A stretch of DNA of 64,000 nucleotides from G965212025 sp965237985 (GTDB lineage Bacteria > Pseudomonadota > Gammaproteobacteria > Poriferisulfidales > Oxydemutatoraceae), in NCBI GenBank assembly GCA_965237985.1, contig OZ250161.1, positions 1,550,001 to 1,614,000 of the forward strand, in the 5' to 3' direction. A program made the position numbers and the translations under genes. The notes below the pieces were generated by a model. It did not search any database. It had not been told where the DNA came from and saw only the letters and a list, made by a program, of their open reading frames with translations. Positions within the stretch are counted from its first letter, which is position 1. Each line of letters begins with the position of its first letter. Positions 19,267-28,906 of the stretch are shown here, piece by piece.

Positions 19267-20519
19267 TTTGGAGGTTCCGACGAAAAGATTTTCTTTTCTG
19301 TTCCTGAAGACAAAGGTACATCCAGTTCAATCAACGACTTCATAAGCGTGATGGTTTGGTGTGAAAGCGCGCCGCTGAGCGCTGTGCAAACGTAATCCAC
19401 AACTTTTTCGGGGGTTTTCCCTTCCTGGATCATGCCCAATGCCATGTTTTTTAGTTCTTCGCGCTTTGCAGCAGTACCTGCCTGGTATGAATCAAGTAGT
19501 TCACCCAGTTTCTGTGCTCTGCACCAGGCAAAATACTTTGCGACTTCCTGGGCAATGATTTCCTGGGCCTGCAATCCCGCCTCTGTCCGCACGGCACGAT
19601 TTTGCTTGGCGGTATTCGCCAAATGTTCCAGATCGTATAAAAACACGTCGTCCAGGTCCCCCACCCGTGGGTCTATATCATGTGGCACTGCCAGGTCGAC
19701 CATGAGCATGACGCGATGACGGCGTTTTTTTACAGCTTTTTTCACACTCTCCAGTTCCAGCATGTACTTTTCACTCGCGGTCGCGCTGACGATGATGTCA
19801 AAGTCGTGCAGCACCTCAGGGAGATCGGCGATGGCACGCGCTTCAACTCCGAGCTGCGCAGCTACACGGGCGGTTTTTTCATGAGAGTGGCCAGCAATGG
19901 AATAATTGCAGAGCCGTTTTTTCAGCAAATGTTTCATGGTGGTTTGTGCGACCTCACCGGTCCCAATGAGCAGTGCACGCTTTTGGGAAAGGTCGGCAAA
20001 AAGGTGTCTGGAAAGCTTGACCACCAATGCCGAAAAAGAAATGGAATGATTGCCGATTTCGGTTTCATGCCGCACCCGTTTGGCGGCAGCAAGCGCATGT
20101 TCAAAAAGTCGTGACAGCTGCGTCCTGGTGCATCCGGTTTCACGGGCGTTGTGCAGTGCCGATTTGACCTGCCCTAAAATCTGAGTTTCGCCGATCAACA
20201 TGGAGTTCAGACCGCATGCCACTTCTATCAAGTGCCGCAACGCTGCTTCCTCTTTGTGCAGGTAGGCATGTCTTTTAAAAATTACGGGCGAGATGCCTCG
20301 GTATTCACTCAACCAGCGTACCGCCCGCTCCACGGAAACTCCCGACACATAGAGCTCGCAACGATTGCAGGTCGTCAAAACCAGTGCTTCGGCGGTTTCT
20401 GGTATTGCCCGGCGCAGGCTGAGGAGCCCTTCCGACAGCTTGCCGGCCGGCAGGCACGCCTGTGCCAGAACTTCCAGGCCACCGTTGTGGTGATTCAATC
20501 CAGTGATCGCTATGGCCAT
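19263..20519 (-). CDS. hemA: Glutamyl-tRNA reductase
   Basis: HemA reduces Glu-tRNA to glutamate-1-semialdehyde, the first committed step of C5 haem synthesis. The 418-residue product has the catalytic Cys51 in TTCNRCELY, GETQILGQVK, the NADPH-binding LLIGTGEVAQTTMKHL and a C-terminal dimerisation helix. It is divergent from the TPR lipoprotein gene and co-transcribed with prfA. The upstream gap to that gene (20520-20671) should hold both promoters. Confidence 0.97.
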   Translation of the reverse strand: MAIAITGLNHHNGGLEVLAQACLPAGKLSEGLLSLRRAIPETAEALVLTTCNRCELYVSGVSVERAVRWLSEYRGISPVIFKRHAYLHKEEAALRHLIEVACGLNSMLIGETQILGQVKSALHNARETGCTRTQLSRLFEHALAAAKRVRHETEIGNHSISFSALVVKLSRHLFADLSQKRALLIGTGEVAQTTMKHLLKKRLCNYSIAGHSHEKTARVAAQLGVEARAIADLPEVLHDFDIIVSATASEKYMLELESVKKAVKKRRHRVMLMVDLAVPHDIDPRVGDLDDVFLYDLEHLANTAKQNRAVRTEAGLQAQEIIAQEVAKYFAWCRAQKLGELLDSYQAGTAAKREELKNMALGMIQEGKTPEKVVDYVCTALSGALSHQTITLMKSLIELDVPLSSGTEKKIFSSEPPK

Positions 20520-20671
20520 TTGCTTACTAATAACGCCGTTACAACCCGGGGACCGTGCTACAATCCACTCGTTACATGAGCAGGTCTTTTACTCCGGCGC
20601 AAGCAAAGTGTACCAAAAGGCACGTGCTTTTTGTGGGTTATTGTTGTACTTTTCACAGACTGCTCCCCCCG

Positions 20672-22399
20672 GTGCGCATAAAGCCACCAAACCCTGTCCT
20701 CATCCTCGTCTGCGCACTATGGCTCTCGTCATGTACAACAGGCGATGGCTTTCGCTCCTCAGGAACCCTTGGGTTCGCCGTTCCGACGGCGCAACACCAG
20801 CGAAATTCCGATGTGCTGTACCACCTGATGGCCGGGCAACTTTATTACCGCAAAGGAGATGTTGCTGACTCCCTGGAGCATTACGCACGTGCCGCCGAAA
20901 TTTCCGACGATGCAAAGGTGGTGGGTGCCGCTTTCATAAAAGCAGTCGAACAGGGGGATTTCACTTTAGGTCATCACCTGGCAAACAAGTACCTGCGCTT
21001 GGGAGGGGAAGAGCCTGACTACAGAGAAATACTCGCAGTGGTTTACACCGTGGCGGATGACATCGATACGGCCGAGAGACAGCTTCGCTATCTTGCTGAA
21101 GTCGAAAGGAACAAGAGTTTCTTCTTTTCACGGCTTGCCGATTTGTTGGCGAAAGTGAAACCAGCGCCTGAAGCCACGCAGTTGCTGGCGGCACTGGTGT
21201 CCCGGTTTCCAAACGAAGTGGACGCGCAGTCTGCATTGGCTGCACTGGCCATGAAATCTCATGAGCATGAAGTGGCGCAACGGGCGGCGGAAAATGTAAT
21301 ACGTCTGTCTCCGGAAGATCATCGGCACCACTTCATCAAAGCCCGCAGCCTGATTCAGCAGGGGAAATTGCAGGAGGGAATTGCCACCGCGCGTGCCCAT
21401 GCCACAGCGGCGCGAAAACACTTTCTGACCAGGATTGATTTTGTCAAGTTGCTTTTTGAGAACAAAAAAATCACTCAAGCCCAGAGAGAACTGGTGGACA
21501 TGCTTTCCATCTGGCCGAACAATCCTGAAGTCATTGACAGACTGGCAGTATCCAATTATCAGATGGGAGTAATCGGTGCTGCCGGAAAATATTTTTCGCG
21601 GCTTCTGGAGTACCCGGTCTACGAGGACAAAGCCAACTACCACCTGGGCCAGATCGCTTCGCAACAAGGCAACTTCCAGGCTGCCATTGATCATTTCAGG
21701 AAAGTGCATCAGGACCGGTACTTCCGCATCGCACAATCAGCAGTGATTGAAACGCTGAAAACCCAGCAAAAAGCCGATTTGCTTCCCGATTACTTTGTAA
21801 GCGAGCGCGCCCGGCAAAGCAGCGGGCCTGCCAAAGCGATACTGTACCTGTTGGAAGGCAACGAACTGCTTGCCAACGAACGGAAAGAGGAAAGCTACCT
21901 GCTGTTGCAAAAAGCCACAAGGGAGTTCCCCAAGAACTTTGACCTGTTGTATTTTCGAGGGATCATCGCTGCAGAACTGGGGATGAAAGCGACGGCCAAG
22001 AACGATTTTAGTCTGGTGATTCAATTGGAACCGAACCATTACGGTGCTCTAAATGCTCTGGGTTATATGTATGCCGATGACAATGAGCGCTTGCCGGAAG
22101 CCAGGCACCTGGTCGAGCGTGCCTATCGGCTCAAAATGGACAGTTCGGAAATTCTCGACAGCATGGGTTGGGTCGAGTTTCGTGTACAGAACTTTGAACA
22201 GGCCGAACATTTCATTCGTCTGTCCCTGGCTCAGGATCGCAGTCCCATTGTCATTGGGCATCTCGTGGAAATCTTATCGGCAAGGGAACGCGTCGACGAA
22301 GCACAGGAGGAATTGTCGCGTGGCCTGGCGGAATTCCCGGACAGCAAGTATTTGCAAAGGCTTGTCGCTTCACTTCGTCGTAGTGCTTTGCAAGAATGA
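20672..22399 (+). CDS. TPR-repeat lipoprotein upstream of lolB
   Basis: The frame is open from 20555, but a GTG at 20672 gives a clean lipoprotein signal, MRIKPPNPVLILVCALWLSSC (lipobox LSSC), so I place the start there (575 residues). The mature part is a chain of TPR-like helical pairs, e.g. VLYHLMAGQLYYRKGDVADS and, near the end, HYGALNALGYMYADDNERL. Similar TPR genes sit between hemA and lolB in pseudomonads and relatives. Likely an outer-membrane-anchored scaffold; exact role unknown. No strong ribosome site is visible before the GTG. Confidence 0.8.
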   Translation: MRIKPPNPVLILVCALWLSSCTTGDGFRSSGTLGFAVPTAQHQRNSDVLYHLMAGQLYYRKGDVADSLEHYARAAEISDDAKVVGAAFIKAVEQGDFTLGHHLANKYLRLGGEEPDYREILAVVYTVADDIDTAERQLRYLAEVERNKSFFFSRLADLLAKVKPAPEATQLLAALVSRFPNEVDAQSALAALAMKSHEHEVAQRAAENVIRLSPEDHRHHFIKARSLIQQGKLQEGIATARAHATAARKHFLTRIDFVKLLFENKKITQAQRELVDMLSIWPNNPEVIDRLAVSNYQMGVIGAAGKYFSRLLEYPVYEDKANYHLGQIASQQGNFQAAIDHFRKVHQDRYFRIAQSAVIETLKTQQKADLLPDYFVSERARQSSGPAKAILYLLEGNELLANERKEESYLLLQKATREFPKNFDLLYFRGIIAAELGMKATAKNDFSLVIQLEPNHYGALNALGYMYADDNERLPEARHLVERAYRLKMDSSEILDSMGWVEFRVQNFEQAEHFIRLSLAQDRSPIVIGHLVEILSARERVDEAQEELSRGLAEFPDSKYLQRLVASLRRSALQE

Positions 22400-22535
22400 G
22401 AGATTCAGACCTCGCATTTTCAGCAGGTGATTTCTGATTAAAACCTTTGCTGCGTTCGTGGTGCCTGTCGATATATACCAGCGAGCGGTTTTTGGTCTGG
22501 CCGGTTTCGCCACACGTGATTTTGGAGCGAAGCGC

Positions 22536-23198
22536 ATGCGGTCTCTTCCTGGGCCTGGTACAAACAGGATGTTGGCTGTTGTCGTTCTGGCATCCGCTTT
22601 GCTGAACGCCTGTACAGTGGATTCGGTGTTGCGCGATGTTTCCCCTGAGACCACTGCTGGTCACTGGCAAGAACATATTGCCCGGTTACAGAAATTAACG
22701 GGATGGCGCATACGGGGGAAAGTCAGTTTGAAACGGGACGGTGAAAGTTTTGCCGCACCTTTTATTTGGAAATATCACTTGGGTCATTCACGAATCTATT
22801 TGCTGGACGCGTTTGGCTGGCCACGCGCCAGGATTGAATGGTCGCCGGACGGTGTGGGTTATTTCAACCAGTCCGGCAGGCAACAGCATTTTGCTTCCTT
22901 GCACGATCTTTCCCGCCGGCACTTTGGTTTTGACCTGCCACTGGCGGCGATCAGGTATTGGGTGACGGGGGCGCCTCGTGTCCGGGAACAGATAAACAAC
23001 CTGCACTTTTCTTCGGCGGAAGGACTAATGGATTTTGAACAGTCAGGCTGGCACGTGCAGTACCTGGCATACCAGGACGTCGGTGGCTACACGTTGCCGG
23101 CCAAAATACGGATGGAAAAACAAAATGCCAGAGCCTTGTTTCTAATCAATGGCTGGAACGACCTGGGTTTTCCCGAAAAAAACCAGGAAGAAGACTAG
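22536..23198 (+). CDS. lolB: Outer-membrane lipoprotein receptor LolB
   Basis: LolB takes lipoproteins from the carrier LolA and inserts them in the outer membrane. From ATG 22536 the product has 220 residues with a lipoprotein signal ending ALLNAC (Cys26). Family features are LTGWRIRGKVSLKRDGES, the DAFGWPRARIEW region and the C-terminal LPAKIRMEKQNARALFLIN. The frame is open from 22458, but that start would put a long leader before the signal peptide. Position between the TPR gene and ispE is the usual one. Confidence 0.9.
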   Translation: MRSLPGPGTNRMLAVVVLASALLNACTVDSVLRDVSPETTAGHWQEHIARLQKLTGWRIRGKVSLKRDGESFAAPFIWKYHLGHSRIYLLDAFGWPRARIEWSPDGVGYFNQSGRQQHFASLHDLSRRHFGFDLPLAAIRYWVTGAPRVREQINNLHFSSAEGLMDFEQSGWHVQYLAYQDVGGYTLPAKIRMEKQNARALFLINGWNDLGFPEKNQEED

Positions 23199-23202
23199 GA
23201 AC

Positions 23203-24084
23203 ATGCCAGTCATTGAAGGTTTGTGGCCCGCACCGGTGAAACTGAACCTGTTTTTGCACATTGTCGGACGGACGCCACGAAACTACCACGAAATTCAATC
23301 GCTTATCAGGGTATTGGATTATTGTGACCACCTGGAAATTGTGGCGACCCATTCAGGGACACTCGATTTCGGATGTAGCGACCCAGCCATTCCAGATCAC
23401 AATAACTTGGCTTTGCGGGCCGCCCGGTTGTTGAAAAAACGTTGTCATGTCCGCGCCGGAGCGAGGATTTTTGTGCACAAGAAAGTGCCGCTTGGCAGTG
23501 GACTGGGAGGAGGGAGTTCTGATGCGGCAACTGTGTTGCAGGTGTTGAATGCGCTGTGGCGTTGTGGCTGCAAACCAGGCTTTCTGGAGGATTTAGGCCA
23601 TGAGCTTGGTGGGGACGTTCCTTTTTTTGTGCGCGGCGTGGATGCCTGGGTGGAAGGAGAAGGTGAGCGGCTGGTGTCCATAGACCTGCCGTCTACGTAC
23701 TATGCGGTATTTGTTCCCGAAGTTTCGGTTTCTACGAAGGCCATGTTTGCGGAACCTGGGTTGATGCGCGATTGCACGCCCGTCACGGAAAAACTGTTTC
23801 GTGAAGGTGGTACCCAAAACGTTTTCGAACCTCTGGTGAGAAAAAAGTATCCCATGGTGCGACGGGTTCTGGATTGGCTGAGAGGTTTTTCGGAAGCAAA
23901 ATTGAGCGGCACCGGCTCGGCGGTTTTCGCGTCATTTCCGAGCCGTGGTGAAGCACAGCGCGTTTGGCAACGTCGGCCCGCTGGATTGTTTGGGTTTGTG
24001 GCGAAAGGGTGCGGCCACTCACCTTTGCCGGCCCACTTGGATGCGGCGCTGTCGGCGTCGCTGACCTACTCTGGTATCCAGTGA
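23203..24084 (+). CDS. ispE: 4-diphosphocytidyl-2-C-methyl-D-erythritol kinase
   Basis: IspE phosphorylates CDP-methylerythritol in the MEP isoprenoid pathway. ATG 23203 follows AGGAAC, four bases after the lolB stop, giving 293 residues. The protein has PAPVKLNLFLHIVGR with the substrate-binding Lys, the GHMP ATP loop PLGSGLGGGSSDAATVL and GGDVPFFVRG with the catalytic Asp. SGTGSAVFASF near the C-terminus is the last GHMP motif. The last 239 bases of the gene are repeated four times downstream. Confidence 0.95.
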   Translation: MPVIEGLWPAPVKLNLFLHIVGRTPRNYHEIQSLIRVLDYCDHLEIVATHSGTLDFGCSDPAIPDHNNLALRAARLLKKRCHVRAGARIFVHKKVPLGSGLGGGSSDAATVLQVLNALWRCGCKPGFLEDLGHELGGDVPFFVRGVDAWVEGEGERLVSIDLPSTYYAVFVPEVSVSTKAMFAEPGLMRDCTPVTEKLFREGGTQNVFEPLVRKKYPMVRRVLDWLRGFSEAKLSGTGSAVFASFPSRGEAQRVWQRRPAGLFGFVAKGCGHSPLPAHLDAALSASLTYSGIQ

Positions 24085-25070
24085 AGTATCCCATGGTTTG
24101 GCGGATTTTGGATTGGCCGTGGTGAGAGGGTTTTCGGAAGCAAAGTTGAGCGGCATGGTTTGGCCGGGTTCGGAAGCGGCTCGGCGGTTTTCGCGTCATT
24201 TCCGAGCCGTGGTGAAGCACAGCGCGTTTGGCAACGTCGGCCCGCTGGATTGTTTGGGTTTGTGGCGAAAGGGTGCGGCCACTCACCTTTGCCGGCCCAC
24301 TTGGATGCGGCGCTGTCGGCGTCGCTGACCTACTCTGGTATCCGGTGAAGTATCCCATGGTTTGGCGGGTTCTGGATTGGCTGGATTGAGAGGGTTTTCG
24401 GAAGCAAAGTTGAGCGGCACCGGCTCGGCGGTTTTCGCGTCATTTCCGAGCCGTGGTGAAGCACAGCGCGTTTGGCAACGTCGGCCCGCTGGATTGTTTG
24501 GGTTTGTGGCGAAAGGGTGCGGCCACTCACCTTTGCCGGCCCACTTGGATGCGGCGCTGTCGGCGTCGCTGACCTACTCTGGTATCCGGTGAAGTATCCC
24601 ATGGTGCGACGGGTTCTGGATTGGCTGAGAGGTTTTTCGGAAGCAAAATTGAGCGGCACCGGCTCGGCGGTTTTCGCGTCATTTCCGAGCCGTGGTGAAG
24701 CACAGCGCGTTTGGCAACGTCGGCCCGCTGGATTGTTTGGGTTTGTGGCGAAAGGGTGCGGCCACTCACCTTTGCCGGCCCACTTGGATGCGGCGCTGTC
24801 GGCGTCGCTGACCTACTCTGGTATCCGGTGAAGTATCCCATGGTTTGGCGGGTTCTGGATTGGCCGAGAGGTTTTTCGGAAGCAAAGTTGAGCGGCACCG
24901 GCTCGGCGGTTTTCGCGTCATTTCCGGGCCGTGGTGAAGCACAGCGCGTTTGGCAACGTCGGCCCGCTGGATTGTTTGGGTTTGTGGCGAAAGGGTGCGG
25001 CCACTCACCTTTGCCGGCCCACTTGGATGCGGCGCTGTCGGCGTCGCTGACCCACTCTAGTGTCCGGTGA
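23846..25070 (+). repeat. ispE: Five-fold tandem array of the ispE 3' end (239-bp unit)
   Basis: The unit begins AAGTATCCCATGG and ends at the TGA of ispE. The stop-linked joint recurs at 24084, 24348, 24592, 24831 and 25070, i.e. spacings 264, 244, 239 and 239. Unit 1 is the functional ispE end. Unit 2 has about 25 extra bases near GGCATGGTTTGGCCGGGTTC and unit 3 about five. The unit length is not a multiple of three, and the extra copies have no start, so they are non-coding leftovers. Unit 5 diverges at its last bases. Confidence 0.95.
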
Positions 25071-25130
25071 AGATGCATTCAAGTATAGTTCTCGAAGTGT
25101 GGCATTCAGCCTGGATGCCAACATGTTTTA

Positions 25131-25205
25131 TGGGCCGTCGCCAAGTGGTAAGGCACCGGGTTTTGATCCCGGCATTCGCAGGTTCGAATCCTGCCGGCCC
25201 AGCCA
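25131..25205 (+). tRNA. tRNA-Gln (anticodon TTG)
   Basis: A full cloverleaf: acceptor TGGGCCG (25131-25137) pairs with CGGCCCA (25195-25201), discriminator G, encoded CCA to 25205. The anticodon stem CCGGG/CCCGG encloses TTTTGAT with TTG at 25163-25165. The T arm has GGTTCGAATCC. tRNA-Gln between ispE and prs is normal for this part of a gammaproteobacterial chromosome. Confidence 0.96.
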
Positions 25206-25222
25206 ACTCCCAAGGGTGACAA

Positions 25223-26188
25223 ATGCAAACTGATACTCTGGAACCCGTCATTTTGTCCGGTAATGCCAATCGTCCACTGGCGATGAAAATTGCCGAGCAC
25301 CTCAATTGTCCTCTTGCCGCTGCTGTTGTTGATCGTTTCAGCGATGGGGAAATTCGGATTGAGGTGAAAGAAACCGTCCGCGGTAAAGACGTTTTTGTCA
25401 TTCAACCGACCTGCGCGCCGGTCAACGATCATCTGGTCGAATTGTTACTTTTGATCGATGCTTTGTATCGGGCATCGGCAGCTCGCATTACCGCGGTGAT
25501 GCCTTATTTTGGTTATTGTCGACAGGACCGCAAACCACGTTTCACGCGCGTTCCGATTTCCGCCAAAGTGGCGGCAAAAATGATCAGCAGTGTCTCGGCC
25601 AGTCGCATTCTGACAGTAGATTTGCATTCGGATCAAATTCAAGGTTTTTTTGATGTTCCGGTAGACAACGTATATGCCTCACCGGTGTTCCTGAAAGACA
25701 TCGAGAAAATGCTTCAGAAAAGTCCGTCTTTGGTGGTGGTTTCTCCCGATGTGGGAGGCGTGGTGCGCGCCCGTGCCCTTGCCAAGCGCCTGGGGGATGC
25801 CGATTTGGTCATCATCGACAAGCGGCGCCCACGTCCCAATGAAGCACATGTCATGAATATAATCGGCGACGTAAAAGGCAAACAGTGTGTGATTGTCGAT
25901 GACCTTGTGGATACCGGAGGAACGATATGCAGTGCCGCAACCGCGTTGAAAAAACAAGGTGCAGCGATGGTTGTAGCGTACGCTACGCACTCGGTATTGT
26001 CTGGAGACGCGGTGAACAGAATCCAGAATTCCCAGCTCGATGAAATTGTGGTAAGCGACACCATTCCCTTGTACGATTCATCGCGAAACTGTTCCAAAAT
26101 CAGGCAATTAAGCGTTGCCGAACTCCTTGCCAAGGCCGTGTATCGTGTCAATAGATCTGAGTCCTTAAGCAGTTTGTTTGCAGGCTGA
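25223..26188 (+). CDS. prs: Ribose-phosphate pyrophosphokinase
   Basis: Prs makes PRPP from ribose-5-phosphate and ATP for nucleotide, His and Trp synthesis. The 321-residue product has SGNANRPLAMKIAEHL at the start, FSDGEIRIEVKE, the PRPP synthase signature in DLHSDQIQGFFDVPVDN, and the PRPP-binding loop VIVDDLVDTGGTICSA. It is class I by length and motif. It begins 17 bases after tRNA-Gln and may be on the same transcript. Confidence 0.97.
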   Translation: MQTDTLEPVILSGNANRPLAMKIAEHLNCPLAAAVVDRFSDGEIRIEVKETVRGKDVFVIQPTCAPVNDHLVELLLLIDALYRASAARITAVMPYFGYCRQDRKPRFTRVPISAKVAAKMISSVSASRILTVDLHSDQIQGFFDVPVDNVYASPVFLKDIEKMLQKSPSLVVVSPDVGGVVRARALAKRLGDADLVIIDKRRPRPNEAHVMNIIGDVKGKQCVIVDDLVDTGGTICSAATALKKQGAAMVVAYATHSVLSGDAVNRIQNSQLDEIVVSDTIPLYDSSRNCSKIRQLSVAELLAKAVYRVNRSESLSSLFAG

Positions 26189-26274
26189 ATGTGGTACACG
26201 GGTACCACTGGCCTTGACGGCTTTCCGCCAGTGCACGGTGTTATGCCTTTGAAGCCCTGGTAGTGGGGCCAAAC

Positions 26275-26865
26275 GTGGAGCCTGTCTCGCACAAAGCGAT
26301 TCGCTTGGTTGTCGGCTTGGGCAATCCTGGAGACCAATACCTAAACAACCGTCACAATGTTGGGTTTTGGTTTCTGGATATGCTGGCTGAAAAGCATGGA
26401 CTGACTTTCAGAAATTCCAGGTGTGGGAAAAGTTGCAGCTTAATGGGCGGTGAAGGAACTGTCTGGCTTTTGCAGCCCGGCACTTATGTGAATCTGTCAG
26501 GCAGCGTGGTTTCGGGTTTTATGAGTTATTACGACCTCGATGCCTCCCGGTTATTACTCGTTCATGACGATATTGATTTGCCGGATGCGGCAATACGTTT
26601 GAAATATGGTGGCGGACATGGTGGGCACAATGGAGTGCGCAACGTGATTGAACATTGTGGCCGCGACTTCTGGCGCTTGCGCGTTGGGATGAGCCATCCC
26701 GGAGATAAATCACTGGTGCACGATTATGTGTTGAATGCCCCACCACGAGCCGAAGCAAAGCGCATCAGGGAACGATTAAGCCAGGTGGTTTGCCATAGTG
26801 AAGACCTTTTGGCAGGTCGCTTTGAACGAGTGCGGGAAATGCTGCATCAGGGGGCGAAGAACTGA
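26275..26865 (+). CDS. pth: Peptidyl-tRNA hydrolase
   Basis: Pth frees tRNA from peptidyl-tRNA dropped by the ribosome. The start is taken as GTG 26275, seven bases after a GGGG run; GTG 26263 is an in-frame alternative. Signatures are VVGLGNPGDQYLNNRHNVGF with the catalytic His, PGTYVNLSG (Met of the usual MNLSG replaced by Val), HDDIDLP with the catalytic Asp and GGGHGGHNGVRN. The rplY gene often found between prs and pth is absent here. The stop overlaps the ychF start. Confidence 0.95.
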   Translation: MEPVSHKAIRLVVGLGNPGDQYLNNRHNVGFWFLDMLAEKHGLTFRNSRCGKSCSLMGGEGTVWLLQPGTYVNLSGSVVSGFMSYYDLDASRLLLVHDDIDLPDAAIRLKYGGGHGGHNGVRNVIEHCGRDFWRLRVGMSHPGDKSLVHDYVLNAPPRAEAKRIRERLSQVVCHSEDLLAGRFERVREMLHQGAKN

Positions 26866-27953
26866 TGGGTTTCAAGTGCGGAATCGTGGGTTTGCCCAAT
26901 GTTGGCAAATCAACGCTGTTCAATCTGCTGACCGACTCCGAAGTAGATGCAGCGAATTATCCCTTCTGCACAATCGGAGCGAACACAGGCATTGTCCCCC
27001 TGTACGATGCGCATCTTCAGAAAATTGCCGATATTGCCAGTGCGCGCAAAGTCGTGCCCACTATTTTGGAATTTGTCGACATTGCGGGCTTGATAAAAGG
27101 TGCCTCAAAGGGCGAAGGGCTTGGCAACCGGTTTTTGGGACATGTCCGCAATGTGGATGCACTGGTACATGTTGTGCGGTGTTTTGACAGCGAGGAAATC
27201 GTTCACGTCGTCGGATCTGTCGACCCAGTGCGTGATATGGCAACCATTCGTGATGAGTTTTTGCTGGCAGACCTGGCAGTGGCAGAAAAGCACCTGAGCA
27301 GAAGCCAAAAAATCGCGAAAAGCGGTGACAGTGTCGCTCGCGACAAGGCAGCGGTTTTTGCCAGCTTATGCGACAGCTTAAGCGATGGCCTGCGACCTGG
27401 CGGTCTGGCATTGGATAAAGAAGGTGGCATCTGGATTGACGAAATGGGTCTGCTCAGTTTGAAGCCTGAGTTGCTGGTTGCCAACGTTCAGGAAAACCAG
27501 GCAGACAGTCACGCGTATTTACAGCTATTGAGCGACCACGTTGCGGAAGATGAAACAACGATGTTGCCGATCGCCTTGCAGTTTGAAAACGAATTGCGCA
27601 CTGTGCCGGCGGCAGAAAAAACGGAGTTTCTCCGCGAATCAGGATACGAAAGCGGCGGACTCGAACGCATTGTGGCCGCGGCGTACCAAATGCTGGACTT
27701 GTTGACATTTTATACCGCCGGAGAAAAGGAGGCCCGGGCCTGGACGATTCCGAAAGGCAAAACCGTACGGTACGCGGCCGGTCGCGTGCACAGTGACTTT
27801 GAAAAAGGTTTTATTCGTGCCGAAGTCGTGTCGTATCTCGACTTTGTGGTCTGTCGTGGAACTGCGAACGCTCGACGCGTTGGCAAAGCAAGAATGGAAG
27901 GCAAGCACTACGTGGTGCAGGAAGGGGATGTTATTTATTTTCACTGCTCCTGA
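26865..27953 (+). CDS. ychF: Redox-regulated ATPase YchF (OLA1 type)
   Basis: YchF is an Obg-family P-loop NTPase that prefers ATP and binds ribosomes. The 362-residue product has G1 GLPNVGKSTLFN (residues 8-19), YPFCTIGANTG as switch I, G3 DIAGLIKGAS, a coiled-coil insertion and a C-terminal TGS-like domain with RAWTIPKGKTVRYAAGRVHSD. It starts on the pth stop (TGATG), a pairing common in gammaproteobacteria. Confidence 0.96.
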   Translation: MGFKCGIVGLPNVGKSTLFNLLTDSEVDAANYPFCTIGANTGIVPLYDAHLQKIADIASARKVVPTILEFVDIAGLIKGASKGEGLGNRFLGHVRNVDALVHVVRCFDSEEIVHVVGSVDPVRDMATIRDEFLLADLAVAEKHLSRSQKIAKSGDSVARDKAAVFASLCDSLSDGLRPGGLALDKEGGIWIDEMGLLSLKPELLVANVQENQADSHAYLQLLSDHVAEDETTMLPIALQFENELRTVPAAEKTEFLRESGYESGGLERIVAAAYQMLDLLTFYTAGEKEARAWTIPKGKTVRYAAGRVHSDFEKGFIRAEVVSYLDFVVCRGTANARRVGKARMEGKHYVVQEGDVIYFHCS

Positions 27954-28072
27954 AGCGACCATGATTTCATGTTGCAACAGAAAAGCCGGGCAACTCCCAA
28001 CGGGGCCTCGCCAGAGACTTCACGCGGGGCTGAAAGGCTTCCACCCGCCCGCCCGCTTTTTCAGTCTGCAGG

Positions 28073-28078
28073 TATAAT
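28073..28078 (+). promoter_or_regulatory. Probable -10 box of tRNA-Met
   Basis: A perfect TATAAT ends nine bases before the first base of tRNA-Met, the right distance for a tRNA start site. No good -35 box is seen about 17 bases further up. Confidence 0.5.
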
Positions 28079-28087
28079 TTCAGGTCT

Positions 28088-28164
28088 GGCTATGTAGCTC
28101 AGTTGGTTAGAGCACGGCATTCATAATGCCGGGGTCGCTGGTTCAAGTCCAGCCATAGCCACCA
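28088..28164 (+). tRNA. tRNA-Met, elongator (anticodon CAT)
   Basis: The cloverleaf has acceptor GGCTATG (28088-28094) pairing with CATAGCC (28154-28160), discriminator A and encoded CCA. The anticodon stem CGGCA/TGCCG encloses TTCATAA with CAT at 28122-28124. The D-arm TAGCTCAGTTGGTTAGAGCA and the paired first base are those of elongator tRNA-Met rather than initiator. A lysidine-modified tRNA-Ile is a less likely alternative. Confidence 0.93.
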
Positions 28165-28291
28165 TCTCCTTTTCCCCTTCCAAGACCGCTTGGCACCTGC
28201 GTTGTCGAAGTATTTTTCCCCGCTGTGCATTTCCACGATACCAGAAACAGTCGCAGACGGGTAATGCGAAAGGTACAGAAGGTTTTGCGTT

Positions 28292-28906
28292 TTACAACAG
28301 ATCGGGGAGTGAGCCATACCAAGGCACTTTGAGATGCCTGCTGCACCCGCGCAATTGATGTTTGTAGGTGTCGGCCAGGCGTAGTACTTTGTCGGCTGCG
28401 GCGAGCAAGGTGGGATTGTGACGCCAAGTTCCTCTCCGGTAGCCGGTCCAGCCTTCGTGGTACGCCAGATACAGGTTACGGGTGTCATCGGGGGACAATT
28501 TCAGGAAATCGACACTTTTCCGGTTGTACCAGCCAATGAAATCCACGGCATCGCCAAAATCGTTGCGGGAAGCAAAAAGTCTGTCGTTTTCCCGTTCATA
28601 GTCTTTCCAGGTTTCATCCTTGGCCTGCGAATAGCCTTTGGCCGATGACTTCCGGAACCAAGGGATAAAACCCAGTAGTCTGCCAAGCGGCGGCTTGGCA
28701 TCATGCCTGAAAGAAGATTCCTGGTGCACAAAAGCCAGAATCACATACTTGGGGACCGACCAACGCCGCTGCGCTTTCTGAATGTCCGCGTACCAGCTTT
28801 CGTGCTGCCTAAAAATGTCACAGGCGTTGTGGGGATTAAGCGGTGGAGGTTTCGCGCACGATGCCGTCAGCAAAGCACAGAAAATCAACAGCAGTGATTT
28901 TTTCAT
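28292..28906 (-). CDS. SLT-domain lipoprotein, probable lytic transglycosylase
   Basis: The 204-residue product has a lipoprotein signal with lipobox TASC (Cys17). Residues 50-180 have the pattern of a lysozyme-like transglycosylase: catalytic Glu63 in HQESSF, GYSQAKDETW in the place of the GYAQ motif, and YLAYHEGWTGY near the end. It would cut glycan strands of peptidoglycan from a membrane anchor. The 5' end of the gene takes part in the 322-bp duplication that follows. Confidence 0.8.
   Translation of the reverse strand: MKKSLLLIFCALLTASCAKPPPLNPHNACDIFRQHESWYADIQKAQRRWSVPKYVILAFVHQESSFRHDAKPPLGRLLGFIPWFRKSSAKGYSQAKDETWKDYERENDRLFASRNDFGDAVDFIGWYNRKSVDFLKLSPDDTRNLYLAYHEGWTGYRRGTWRHNPTLLAAADKVLRLADTYKHQLRGCSRHLKVPWYGSLPDLL

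Noticed and set aside
23846..25070. Possible CRISPR array because of regular spacing
   Set aside because: Units are 239 bp copies of a gene end with no short repeat/spacer structure, and no cas genes are near.
23783..25078. Several 100-190-codon minus-strand frames with near-identical sequence, which might be taken as a gene family
   Set aside because: They are antisense readings of the ispE tail repeats.
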